64,000 bases of DNA. It comes from JANLQX01 sp031418775 (GTDB taxonomy: Bacteria > Actinomycetota > Acidimicrobiia > Acidimicrobiales > JANYDT01). Shown here one piece after another: positions 52,390 to 59,998 of this stretch; position 1 is the stretch's first letter, and each line of letters begins with the position of its first letter. A model generated the notes under the pieces. The model was not told where the DNA came from. It did no database searches and saw only the letters and a program-made list of their open reading frames with translations. The stretch spans positions 23,875-87,874 of the forward strand of contig JANOJN010000079.1 of assembly GCA_031418775.1 (NCBI GenBank), written 5' to 3'. Made by a program: the position numbers and the translations under genes.

Positions 52390-53591
52390 TGACCAGACCA
52401 TCGTCGATGGCATCCCCGGCTGATCCGGTGTTCGCATGCTTGTCCGCTGCGGCCCGGCACGACGACGACCGCTCCGCATTCGCGTGGGTGTCGACCGTCG
52501 ACGGTGCGGCTCTTGTCACGGCGAGCAGATCGCACGGTGTCGATCACGTACTCCTGGACTGGATGAAGATCGTGGCGCCCGAGCATCCGGCGGTGTCGAT
52601 ACTCAAGCGACGTAACGACGAGGCGGCGCGATTCCACCTTCGAGCGGCGGTCGCTCTTCGTGATGCCGGAAGCGCTCTTCGTGAGGCCGGTGTACAGCAC
52701 GTCGCGTTCAAGGGGCCGATTCTTGCCGCCTTGGCGCGCTCGACTTCTTGTCGAGCGTATTCCGACCTCGACCTGATGGTTTCTCCCCACGAACTCGAAC
52801 TCGCCCTCGAGGTGCTCGGACGAACCGGCGCTGCTCTCGCCCCCTATACGGGATGGCGGAATCTGCTGGAAACCGAGCACGCACAGGTCCCGATGATGCT
52901 TCCCCTCGCCGTTCCCCTGGACCTCCATTGGGACTTGTGTTCTCGGCCGCACATGCGCCTGTCTTGGACGGTCGAAGGAGCCGAGGCCCTGATCGCACGC
53001 TCTGTTCTGATGGACACGGCGGCGGGTCCGGCAACTGTCCTCGAATGGAACGACATGTTGCTCCACACTGCAGCGCACGCAGGTTGGTCGGGCGGTGATC
53101 GGCTCGGTTGGCTGGTCGATGTCGACTCGGTTGTCCGGTCCGGCAGCTTCGACTGGGACACCGCCGTCAAACGTGCGCGTGCATGGGGTCTGGAGCCATT
53201 GGTCGGTGATGTCTTTCGACGCGCTCGGGATCTTCTCGGCACGCCGATCCCGAGCGAGACCACGCACGTTCTGCGCGGCGGTGCGGTCGGGAGCCTCCTT
53301 CGGTCGGCGGAGCGTCTGCGTCCGATGAAAACGAAACGCAGCGATCATTCCCCAGGTCGAATCCTGAGCCTCGACACCCGGTCGGGGCTCGTAGGAACGC
53401 TCGGAGCTCTCACCCGTCGTTCTCTTGGCTACACCGTGCGACGCGCTCGTGGAGTACCGAAGGATCGCGTTGTCGAGCCGCGCCGACCTGACGACGAGAA
53501 CTGGCGACGGCCGTATCTATCCTTCGCAACTACCGGGTCGGCGCCGCGGGCGGGGAGCAGGGCCGAGGTCTCGTCCATCGGGAAGAATTGA
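52386..53591 (+). CDS. Nucleotidyltransferase-fold protein of RiPP loci (NTP_transf_5 type)
   Basis: A 401-residue protein with the nucleotidyltransferase core FKGPILAALARS and YSDLDLMVSP (the DxD), then LDLHWDLCSRP, as in the uncharacterised NTP_transf_5 family. Members sit in lasso clusters beside HPrK-like kinases, where such a protein (PsmN in pseudomycoidin, as I recall) has been linked to adding a sugar to the phosphate. That role is inferred here. It overlaps the kinase gene by ATGA and is the last gene of the operon. The C-terminal ~70 residues are basic and low in order. Confidence 0.85.
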   Translation: MMTRPSSMASPADPVFACLSAAARHDDDRSAFAWVSTVDGAALVTASRSHGVDHVLLDWMKIVAPEHPAVSILKRRNDEAARFHLRAAVALRDAGSALREAGVQHVAFKGPILAALARSTSCRAYSDLDLMVSPHELELALEVLGRTGAALAPYTGWRNLLETEHAQVPMMLPLAVPLDLHWDLCSRPHMRLSWTVEGAEALIARSVLMDTAAGPATVLEWNDMLLHTAAHAGWSGGDRLGWLVDVDSVVRSGSFDWDTAVKRARAWGLEPLVGDVFRRARDLLGTPIPSETTHVLRGGAVGSLLRSAERLRPMKTKRSDHSPGRILSLDTRSGLVGTLGALTRRSLGYTVRRARGVPKDRVVEPRRPDDENWRRPYLSFATTGSAPRAGSRAEVSSIGKN

Positions 53592-53694
53592 TCGAGCGAT
53601 CAATTCGGGACGTTGGTCCCTGGTGGCCGTATGGGACCCGTCAGTAGCTTCTCCTCAGGACCCGGCATCGGCTCGGGCCAAGAGGGGGACGAAA

Positions 53695-53943
53695 ATGCGA
53701 CGACGTCGTCACGCGCTCAGTGGAGCGCTCTACGAGGTGGAGGCCGACGGCAACGTCCGGGTCGAGTCTCGTGAGGGAGTGACCGGCCTCTTCGCGCCCG
53801 ATGGGGAGTGGATCTCCGGCGATCTCCATCAGTGCGACCCGCATCTGTGCGGTTGGCTCGCCGGGCCCCAGCTCCCGCCGCGACTCGCCGTGCTGCCCCG
53901 TTTCCGGGAGACCGCGGCAGCCGGAGCGGAGGCGACGTCATGA
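53695..53943 (+). CDS. Small hypothetical protein coupled to a Rieske oxygenase
   Basis: An 82-residue protein with an Arg-rich start and a compact middle (ALYEVEADGNVRVESREGVTG, then GEWISGDLHQCDPHLCGWLAGP). I do not recognise it. A GGGGGAC ribosome-binding site precedes the ATG, and its stop overlaps the Rieske gene start (ATGA), so it is translated with it. The two cysteines and His in QCDPHLC could bind a metal. It may be an accessory to the oxygenase. Confidence 0.7.
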   Translation: MRRRRHALSGALYEVEADGNVRVESREGVTGLFAPDGEWISGDLHQCDPHLCGWLAGPQLPPRLAVLPRFRETAAAGAEATS

Positions 53944-55286
53944 CCATGGTCGACGAAACCAAGCCCCCGTTGCTGACCTATCAGCAGCTGCTCGACACCG
54001 ACACCCACGAGGTACCCGACGTGCTTCGTTGGTTCTCGCCGATGCCGCCGAGCGAGGCCGACGTGCCGGTGCTCCGCTACACGTCCGCCGAGTTCCACCA
54101 GCTGGAGGTCGAGAAGGTCTGGAAGAAGGTCTGGCAGATGGCGTGTCGGGAGGAGGACATCCCCGTCGTCGGTGACCACATCACCTACGACATTGCTGGC
54201 ATGTCGATCCTCGTGGTGCGTTCGACCGAAGCCGAGATCAAGGCGTTCATGAACGTCTGTCCGCACCGCGGACGACTGCTCAAGGAAAGCCCGGGGCGCT
54301 CAACCGAGATTCGCTGCGCCTTTCACGGGTTCGCGTGGGAGCTGAACGGCCACCTCAAGCAGGTTCCGTGCCAGTGGGACTTTCCGCGTCTGGTGGAGGG
54401 GGAGTGGTCCCTTCCCGAGGTGAAAGTCGGTTTCTGGGGCGGCTTCGTGTTCATCAACATGGATCCGGAGTGCGAGCCGCTCGAGTCCTTCCTCGGTGAC
54501 CTGCCTGCCCACTTCGCGCGCTGGCCGTTGGAGGATCGCTACAGGGAGGCGCACGTCGCCAAGGTGCTCAACTGCAACTGGAAGGTGGCCCAGGAGGCAT
54601 TCATGGAGGCGTTCCACGTGGTCGCCACCCATCCGCAGCTGTTACCCAGCCTCGGCGACGCGAACACCCAGTACGACGTGTTCGGGAATTTCTGTCGGGC
54701 GATCACGCCCAACGGCACGCCGAGTCCGCACATCGGATGGGTGCCGAGCGAGCAGGAGATCTTCGACGCCATGACCGATCGCAACCTCGACGAGGAGCCG
54801 CGTGGCGTCGTGCCGATCGGCGAGACGGCGAGGCACATGGCGGCGGAGGCGGCGAGGAGGGCTCTGCGTCCGGCCATCGGCGACAGGGCCGACGAGCTCT
54901 GCGACGGTGAGCTGACGGAGAGCATCTACTACACCGTGTTTCCGAACTTCCATCCGTGGGGTGCCTACAACCGCATCACCTACCGGTTCCGCCCGTACGG
55001 CAACGACCATCGTCGCTCGATCATGGAGTGCATGTACCTGTCACCGTTTCCCGGCGATGAGCGGCCTCCGGCAGCGCCGATCCACTGGCTCTCCGACGAT
55101 GACGACTGGACGGTCGCGTCGGAGCTGGGGATGCTCGGTCGGGTCTTCAATCAGGACGTCTACAACCTCCCCAAGGTGCAGGCCGGCCTCGAGAGCATGA
55201 CCAAACCGGGTGTCACGTTCGCCGACTACCAGGAGACGAAACCCCGTCACATGCATGCATTGCTCGACGAGTGGGTCTCCCGCTGA
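53940..55286 (+). CDS. Rieske non-haem iron oxygenase, alpha subunit
   Basis: A 448-residue ring-hydroxylating-type oxygenase. The Rieske [2Fe-2S] ligands are C-x-H (NVCPHRGRL) and C-x2-H (RCAFHGFAWEL). The catalytic domain has the mononuclear-iron region EAFMEAFHVVATHP and a late carboxylate (FNQDVYN). It oxygenates an unknown aromatic or alicyclic substrate with electrons from a reductase not in the window. It begins with ATG at 53940 overlapping the small gene before it; an ATG two codons later is also in frame. Confidence 0.93.
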   Translation: MTMVDETKPPLLTYQQLLDTDTHEVPDVLRWFSPMPPSEADVPVLRYTSAEFHQLEVEKVWKKVWQMACREEDIPVVGDHITYDIAGMSILVVRSTEAEIKAFMNVCPHRGRLLKESPGRSTEIRCAFHGFAWELNGHLKQVPCQWDFPRLVEGEWSLPEVKVGFWGGFVFINMDPECEPLESFLGDLPAHFARWPLEDRYREAHVAKVLNCNWKVAQEAFMEAFHVVATHPQLLPSLGDANTQYDVFGNFCRAITPNGTPSPHIGWVPSEQEIFDAMTDRNLDEEPRGVVPIGETARHMAAEAARRALRPAIGDRADELCDGELTESIYYTVFPNFHPWGAYNRITYRFRPYGNDHRRSIMECMYLSPFPGDERPPAAPIHWLSDDDDWTVASELGMLGRVFNQDVYNLPKVQAGLESMTKPGVTFADYQETKPRHMHALLDEWVSR

Positions 55287-55315
55287 CGGACTGCTGGCAG
55301 ACGGCGTGGCTCGGA

Positions 55316-55400
55316 CTAGGACCAGGTTGCCCCCGACCACGTCGATCCCGACCAGGTTGCCCCTGACCACGTTGATCCCGACCAGGTTGCCGCTGACCAG
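55316..55400 (-). repeat. 30-base tandem repeats whose minus-strand reading gives SGSTW/SGATW
   Basis: Two and two-thirds 30-base units (55321-55350, 55351-55380, 55381-55400) follow the Rieske gene. Read on the minus strand they encode alternating WSGST and WSGAT units ending in a TAG stop at 55316-55318. This matches the tail of the subtilase at 6723-8309 in kind. No intact gene carries this tail here, so it is probably a remnant. Confidence 0.7.
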
Positions 55401-55430
55401 CGCCTCTTACACGATCGCCGACCTTGGGGC

Positions 55431-56903
55431 TCAGCGTCTTCCGATGAACGCAGCGAAGCGATCCATCGGCGTCGCATCGGCGGACGCGGGTACCGGGGGA
55501 TCGAACATTCCTGGAACGCGATGCTGGTCGGCGTAGCCGTCGCCGAACGAGCGGAGCCGCGCCACCAACCCGTGATCGAAATCGGTGGGAAGACCGAGGC
55601 TTCGAGCGACATCCCACGCGTGGACGAGATGGTCCGCGGCGAACATCTCGGCCAGGGCTGCGCCGGACATCGTCCCCCAAGAGAGGGGGAGCGGTCGACC
55701 GAGGACCGTCGGATCGGCACGGTACAGCGAAATGACCTCGTCGATCGCGTCACGGTACGACGCCACGGGGTCGGCACCCAGGTGATTGCGGTAGAACTCG
55801 GGCCCGATGTGGTCGCCACGCACTCCGTAGGAGACCATACGCGCGCTTCCGACCATGTGATTGATGAGCCCACGAAGGTTCCACTCCGAGCAGGGGGTGG
55901 AACGACCCCACGCGTCTGCCGGAATCCGCGCCACGAGCGAATAGGCCAACTCCATCGACTGCGCTAGGTCGGCCAGACACCTGGCCTCCTCCGGGGACAC
56001 CCGGGGTAGGTCCCGCGCCACCGCCTCCTGTTCGGAGAAGAACACCACGCCTGCGCCCCAGAAGTGTGCGACCGTATCCATCGGCAGGTTCCCGACCGCC
56101 TCGGGCCCACAGATCTCCGCCAATTCCTTCTCCGTCAGGACACCCCAACGGTCGAACGCCTGCGGCACGGTCGGTCCGGGAACAGGGTCGGCGGTGAGGC
56201 CCGGGCTTGTCGACTCGAGTGCGTCGACGTACGCCTGGTAGGGCATCCAACCGGGCACGGTGACCTCGCCACCAGGACCTCGAAACACCAACGTCGGAAA
56301 TGCGTAGCGATCGTGGCCGTCGGTCTGCTTCATCGACCCGATACCGAGGTCGTCGCCGACGAGGTGGCGTACGTGATCATTCGGCCGACGCGTCTCCTCC
56401 CAATCGGACCGATATGTCGAGGCGGCTTCAACGCCCGAGAGATCGTCCAGCCAGCGATCGACGTCGAGTCCAACGACGCCCTTCGCCGATGCCGCGAACT
56501 CCTCGGGGGCGGAGGGGGTCACCCCGAACACGAACGTGGACTCCCGGAACCGGCGAAGCACGGCCGTGCTTACCGCCGGGCCCTGCCGTTCTGCGGCCTT
56601 TACGGCCAACCCCGCCGGGTCGGTCGATCGGGCCATACGGTGCATGGGCATCGGGTAAGGCTGGCCGGTGTAGGCCGAACTGCGCCGCCAATACTTCTGC
56701 ATCGGTTCGGCTGCCCGGATCGGATCCCAGTCGTCGCGTCCCCCGGAGGCATCGTGCACGAGCCCGCCGAGGACGACGCGCCAACGGAGGTGCCTGCCAT
56801 AGCGCCACTGCAGGAGTCGGAGCTTCGGCTCGGTACCCCAGGCCCAGGAGCAGATCGGGTCGGTGTATTCGACGACGTCGGCGCTCGGGTGGTCGTGGGG
56901 CAT
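55431..56903 (-). CDS. DsbA-like thioredoxin-fold domain fused to mycothiol-dependent DinB-type domain
   Basis: A 490-residue two-part protein. The N-terminal half (~8-290) is DsbA/FrnE-like, starting EYTDPICSWAWGTEP with one cysteine of the usual CxxC kept (CSWA) and a cis-proline region (YAFPTLVFRG). The C-terminal half (~300-490) matches the MDMPI/TIGR03086 DinB-like domain: AWGRSTPCSEWNLRGLINHMVGSAR and MFAADHLVHAWDVAR with metal-binding His. The latter use mycothiol as cofactor. The fusion suggests a thiol-dependent isomerase or reductase. The ATG at 56903 begins the thioredoxin fold. Confidence 0.85.
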   Translation of the reverse strand: MPHDHPSADVVEYTDPICSWAWGTEPKLRLLQWRYGRHLRWRVVLGGLVHDASGGRDDWDPIRAAEPMQKYWRRSSAYTGQPYPMPMHRMARSTDPAGLAVKAAERQGPAVSTAVLRRFRESTFVFGVTPSAPEEFAASAKGVVGLDVDRWLDDLSGVEAASTYRSDWEETRRPNDHVRHLVGDDLGIGSMKQTDGHDRYAFPTLVFRGPGGEVTVPGWMPYQAYVDALESTSPGLTADPVPGPTVPQAFDRWGVLTEKELAEICGPEAVGNLPMDTVAHFWGAGVVFFSEQEAVARDLPRVSPEEARCLADLAQSMELAYSLVARIPADAWGRSTPCSEWNLRGLINHMVGSARMVSYGVRGDHIGPEFYRNHLGADPVASYRDAIDEVISLYRADPTVLGRPLPLSWGTMSGAALAEMFAADHLVHAWDVARSLGLPTDFDHGLVARLRSFGDGYADQHRVPGMFDPPVPASADATPMDRFAAFIGRR

Positions 56904-56987
56904 GGTGTCCTCGTGACGAGAAGTGGTCGACCTCCCAGGTGAGCAGGTTTGCCTCCGCCGTGCCAGCCGGTCTGGATCGCCGACGTT

Positions 56988-57194
56988 ACAAGTCGCTGAA
57001 GCGAGCTGCGCTCGGCGGAGAGTCATTCTTCCTGACTTCCTACAACGCTCCCTATGAAGGAGGCTGGGTCGATGTCGCCCCCCGCCTTCCGGGCGACCTC
57101 GTCACGTTTGAGCTCTCGTCGCAGAAGTCCTACGTGATCAAGAAGGGTTCGTGGTTGGCGTCGACCACTGACATCACGCTCGACACCTTTTGGG
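56988..57194 (+). pseudogene. Fragment of an AIM24-family gene
   Basis: The plus-strand reading gives YKSLKRAALGGESFFLTS and onward to TTDITLDTFWG. It aligns without gaps in frame to about residues 49-118 of the intact AIM24-like protein (48068-48805); the DNA at 48213-48420 is clearly similar. Both ends of the gene are missing. It marks one edge of a duplicated segment. Confidence 0.88.
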
Positions 57195-57199
57195 GACCG

Positions 57200-58342
57200 T
57201 CAGCGGCGGTCATCTCCCGGACTCGCCGAAACCAGCTCGTAGACCGCAAGCGATTCGGCGGTCGCGCTTGTGACGACCTGCTGCCCGGTACAGAGACCGT
57301 CGGTGGAGGCTTTGGAGAAGCTTCGTGGCCGCCCCGACGAGACCAGCGCACCAGCGGATTTTGCCGCGACCGTAAAGGGCGAAAGGATCGTTTCGTGGAA
57401 GGAGTCGCCGTTCACCCCAGCGACGCCGAAACGCACTCCGTCTGGTGGAAACGTCCGCAGTCGCCGCCCGAACATTGCGTCCCATATCGAAAGCATGGTG
57501 CCGAAATTCCGATCGTAGTGTGCCGGATTGTTCGAATGGTGAAGTTGGTGCATGCGCGGCGACACGAAAATGTGTTCGAGCGGACCAAAGGAAATCGGAA
57601 TCGATGAGTGGCGGACCGCCGCGAAGGAAAACTGAAAAAGAAGGAAAGCGGCATGCGTCCCCAGAATGGTTTGGACGCTCAGCACGGGCTGCACCATCGC
57701 TGTCCAGACGCCCAAGACGACGCCGGCAAAAGCAGTCGAAAAGACACGATTGAGAACCGTCTCGACGGGATGCACGCGCGTCGCGGTGAACGGTGTCATC
57801 TCCGGAGCGGAGTGGTGAACTGCATGAAATGCCCAGAGCACTGGGACACGATGGAGGAGCCAATGGCTCAAGAACGAGCCAAAGTCCACGGCCGCTAGCG
57901 TTGCCAAGGTCGCGAAGGCAGTCGCCAAAACCTGATTCGAGTCGAAGACGTCCGCACCAATGGCGGGCTCCGGGAGGACCCGGCGGACGGCTCGTGCGAC
58001 CGGTGCAAACAACAAGATGCCTGCAACCAGCGGAGCTCCGTACTCGAAGATCGACAACGAGATGTCGATGCCGTTGCTGCGCCGGGTTAGCGCTGACCTC
58101 GGAAAGAGTCGGGGCCAGACTACCGCTCCCGTTCGACGCTGCGCGTACCGGACCGCAACGAGAATGGCGGCCTGAGGGGCAAGGACGAGGACGAAAAGTT
58201 CTCCGCCGGGACGAATGAACGCTTTCAAAAAGGCCTGTACAGCAACGTCGGCGATTCGAGAAATAACTTCAACTACGTAAAGCATTCTTCTTCGTTCTTC
58301 TCTCCAAACGATAAGCGGCGCGAGCAGGTGTTTCGGTGTCAT
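57200..58342 (-). CDS. Fatty-acid/sterol hydroxylase-like membrane di-iron enzyme
   Basis: A 380-residue membrane protein with the His clusters of the fatty acid hydroxylase (sterol desaturase) superfamily: HWLLHRVPVLWAFHAVHHS and RMHQLHHSNNPAHYDRNFG, placed after several helices. The enzymes use two irons and O2 to hydroxylate or desaturate lipids. The start may be the ATG at 58342 or one at 58285 behind a purine-rich stretch. The gene lies 58 bases downstream of the RiPP precursor gene on the same strand and is probably cotranscribed with it. Its last codons abut the AIM24 fragment. A role in tailoring the peptide or an attached lipid is inferred. Confidence 0.85.
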   Translation of the reverse strand: MTPKHLLAPLIVWREERRRMLYVVEVISRIADVAVQAFLKAFIRPGGELFVLVLAPQAAILVAVRYAQRRTGAVVWPRLFPRSALTRRSNGIDISLSIFEYGAPLVAGILLFAPVARAVRRVLPEPAIGADVFDSNQVLATAFATLATLAAVDFGSFLSHWLLHRVPVLWAFHAVHHSAPEMTPFTATRVHPVETVLNRVFSTAFAGVVLGVWTAMVQPVLSVQTILGTHAAFLLFQFSFAAVRHSSIPISFGPLEHIFVSPRMHQLHHSNNPAHYDRNFGTMLSIWDAMFGRRLRTFPPDGVRFGVAGVNGDSFHETILSPFTVAAKSAGALVSSGRPRSFSKASTDGLCTGQQVVTSATAESLAVYELVSASPGDDRR

Positions 58343-58400
58343 GGTGCACAGTCTGAGGGCGAGATCGAGATCCCGCCCCCAAGCCGAACGGCGCTCGGAT

Positions 58401-58532
58401 CTAGTCCTGGCCGACGTTCACCCAATCGGTGGAAACCTGTCCGTACGTTGTCCCCTCAGTGAGGGTTGCCAGCGAGCCGAGGACGACGACCTGAGGGGTC
58501 GCGTACTCATCGTCAGTGTGATTTGTGTTCAT
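58401..58532 (-). CDS. Lasso-type RiPP precursor peptide
   Basis: A 43-residue peptide with GGGGGTGAA as ribosome-binding site 4 bases before its ATG. The leader has the RRE-binding motif Y10-A-T-P13-Q-V and the LGSLATLTEG stretch typical of lasso leaders. With Thr25 as the usual -2 residue, the core would be the last 17 residues (GTTYGQVSTDWVNVGQD), which places the first acidic residue (Asp36) at core position 10, one beyond the known 7-9 ring sizes. With Thr28 at -2 the core starts at Tyr30 and Asp36 is at 7. It has no C-terminal Ser. It is the only precursor I find for the split RiPP system. Confidence 0.82.
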   Translation of the reverse strand: MNTNHTDDEYATPQVVVLGSLATLTEGTTYGQVSTDWVNVGQD

Positions 58533-58841
58533 GTGTTCACCCCCTCGAGCATTCATATGAATATCCCGCCGATCGCGGTCATGACGCGATCGAGGTGGGT
58601 CCGAAAGGAACGACCGGACAAGCGGCCGGAAGACACGTCGTCCCTTCATGCCGTGTCCACGGTAGAAGCGCAGAATCGACCTTCGGCAGAGGTCGGCGTC
58701 GAGCCGGAGGCGAAGTCACGTGATCACCCTTTCACACACGAAGCGTGGTTGTCTAGGAAGAACGACCACTCAGGGTTGTAGTTCTCGTCAACCTCTGCCA
58801 GGATCGGCGTTGGGCAAACGACCGAGCCTGACGGAGGCCCC
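58533..58841. promoter_or_regulatory. Promoter region between precursor gene and PqqD stub
   Basis: This 309-base interval must hold the precursor promoter (minus). From about 58713 to 58785 it is clearly similar to the exporter-PqqD intergenic region of locus 1 (50532-50605), including the exporter's GTG start codon context and the 25-base inverted repeat. No gene is seen in it. Confidence 0.55.
58745..58769. promoter_or_regulatory. Conserved inverted repeat (locus 2 copy)
   Basis: gtggttgt ... ac-g-accac, 25 bases overall. The stem here is longer than in locus 1 (8 pairs counting one wobble). It sits 97 bases before the GTG of the PqqD stub. Confidence 0.55.
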
Positions 58842-58988
58842 GTGAATACCCAGAGCACAGTGTTTTGTTTCAAGGACGAAGCCATCGCCCAAGAAGTTGG
58901 CGGCGAGATGAGAGACGCCCGCCCGAACGAGCAAGGCCGACCACCGCTGCGGGCGAAGTCGCCGAGCATGGCGGAGGTTCCTCAATGA
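58842..58988 (+). pseudogene. PqqD-like stub with internal deletion (second RiPP locus)
   Basis: A 48-codon frame from GTG 58842. Its first ~23 codons (MNTQSTVFCFKDEAIAQEVG onward) match the start of the PqqD-like protein at 50661, including AIAQEVGGE. The rest of PqqD and nearly all of the B2 protease are missing. The last part does not clearly match but ends with the same ATGA overlap onto the kinase gene as in locus 1. The likely history is a deletion from within pqqD to the end of the B2 gene. At this length no RRE fold is possible. Confidence 0.82.
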
Positions 58989-59941
58989 TCACCGAAACAC
59001 GTTTTGCCTATCGTTTCGCTGGCATCACGTTGTCGAGCGAGGTGGAACTTCCCGGACTCAGTGCAGCCGGACAGGTCGACTCGCCGGAAGTGACGATTCG
59101 ACTGCGCCCGATTATGGAGCGACACGACTGCCCGACACTCGGGCGTTGCGAGCTGTTGCCGGACGGTGTGCTGGCTATGGACCTTCCACCGGTGGCAAGG
59201 ATTCTCCTAAGCGTCGCTCGCTCAGAGATCGTGGTCGAGCACTTCCCCGGGGCGACGGAAAGCGCCCTTCGTCACGTGGTGGTCGATCTTGCGCTGCCTC
59301 GGTGGTTTGCCGCCATCGGGCGACCCTCCCTCCACGCGACAGCGGTGGCGGTGGATGGCGGCGTGGTCGCCTTTCTCGGCGAGTCCGGAATGGGGAAGTC
59401 AACGCTGTCCGGTGCAATGGTGGCCAACGGCGCGAGCTGGGTGGCCGACGACCTCTTGCTACTCGATTTCGAAGGACCAGACGTCGTGGTCATCCCCACG
59501 GTGGTATCCACTCGCCTTCGTCCAGATTCTGCTCGAGCGTTGAACGCCGCCGACCGCGACGGCCAAATCATTTCCACCTACGATGCCAAGCGCCGCTGGA
59601 ACGTTCCATCGACCGTTGATCGCCACCGCTTGCTCTGTATGTTTTTCCTCGATAGACGTCAGGATGATGACGGGAGCATCTCTGTCGAGGAAGTGAGCAA
59701 CGGCGAAGCAATCAAACAATTGGCGGAACACTGGCTCCTCACCCATACCGGTTTGGTCGATTCTCGAAACTTCTTCACCTCGACGGCAACCCTGCTGCGC
59801 TCCACCCGCATGCTCCGTCTGTCCTACCCGAGTTCATTCGATGCGCTGCCCTCCGTTGTCCGCTCGATAGGGCTCGAGGCGACGCCATCATCGATCTGTC
59901 GAGGCGGGAAGGTGCCCCGGACTTTTCGGCTCGAGAACTGA
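58985..59941 (+). CDS. HPr-kinase-like RiPP kinase (copy 2)
   Basis: A 318-residue paralogue of the kinase at 51427-52389, similar along its whole length. Walker A is GESGMGKSTLSG, WVADDLLLLD follows, and VIPTVVSTRLRPDS and HWLLTHTGLVDSRNF are also shared. The frame is intact despite loss of its neighbours, so it is probably functional and may serve the precursor at 58401-58532. Its ATG overlaps the stop of the PqqD stub (58985-58988). There is no nucleotidyltransferase gene after it. Confidence 0.88.
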   Translation: MITETRFAYRFAGITLSSEVELPGLSAAGQVDSPEVTIRLRPIMERHDCPTLGRCELLPDGVLAMDLPPVARILLSVARSEIVVEHFPGATESALRHVVVDLALPRWFAAIGRPSLHATAVAVDGGVVAFLGESGMGKSTLSGAMVANGASWVADDLLLLDFEGPDVVVIPTVVSTRLRPDSARALNAADRDGQIISTYDAKRRWNVPSTVDRHRLLCMFFLDRRQDDDGSISVEEVSNGEAIKQLAEHWLLTHTGLVDSRNFFTSTATLLRSTRMLRLSYPSSFDALPSVVRSIGLEATPSSICRGGKVPRTFRLEN

Positions 59942-59998
59942 CGATGGGTCTTGACATCGCGCTGCGTGCTCTGTCGCTCGCCGCCGTTCGCCTTCTCG

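Noticed and set aside
55321..55400. Possible CRISPR array
   Set aside because: The 30-base units are in direct tandem with no unique spacers.
56989..57607. A 435-codon plus-strand frame containing AIM24 sequence as an intact gene
   Set aside because: Only 69 codons match AIM24; the rest is antisense of the DsbA-DinB fusion on one side and of the hydroxylase on the other.
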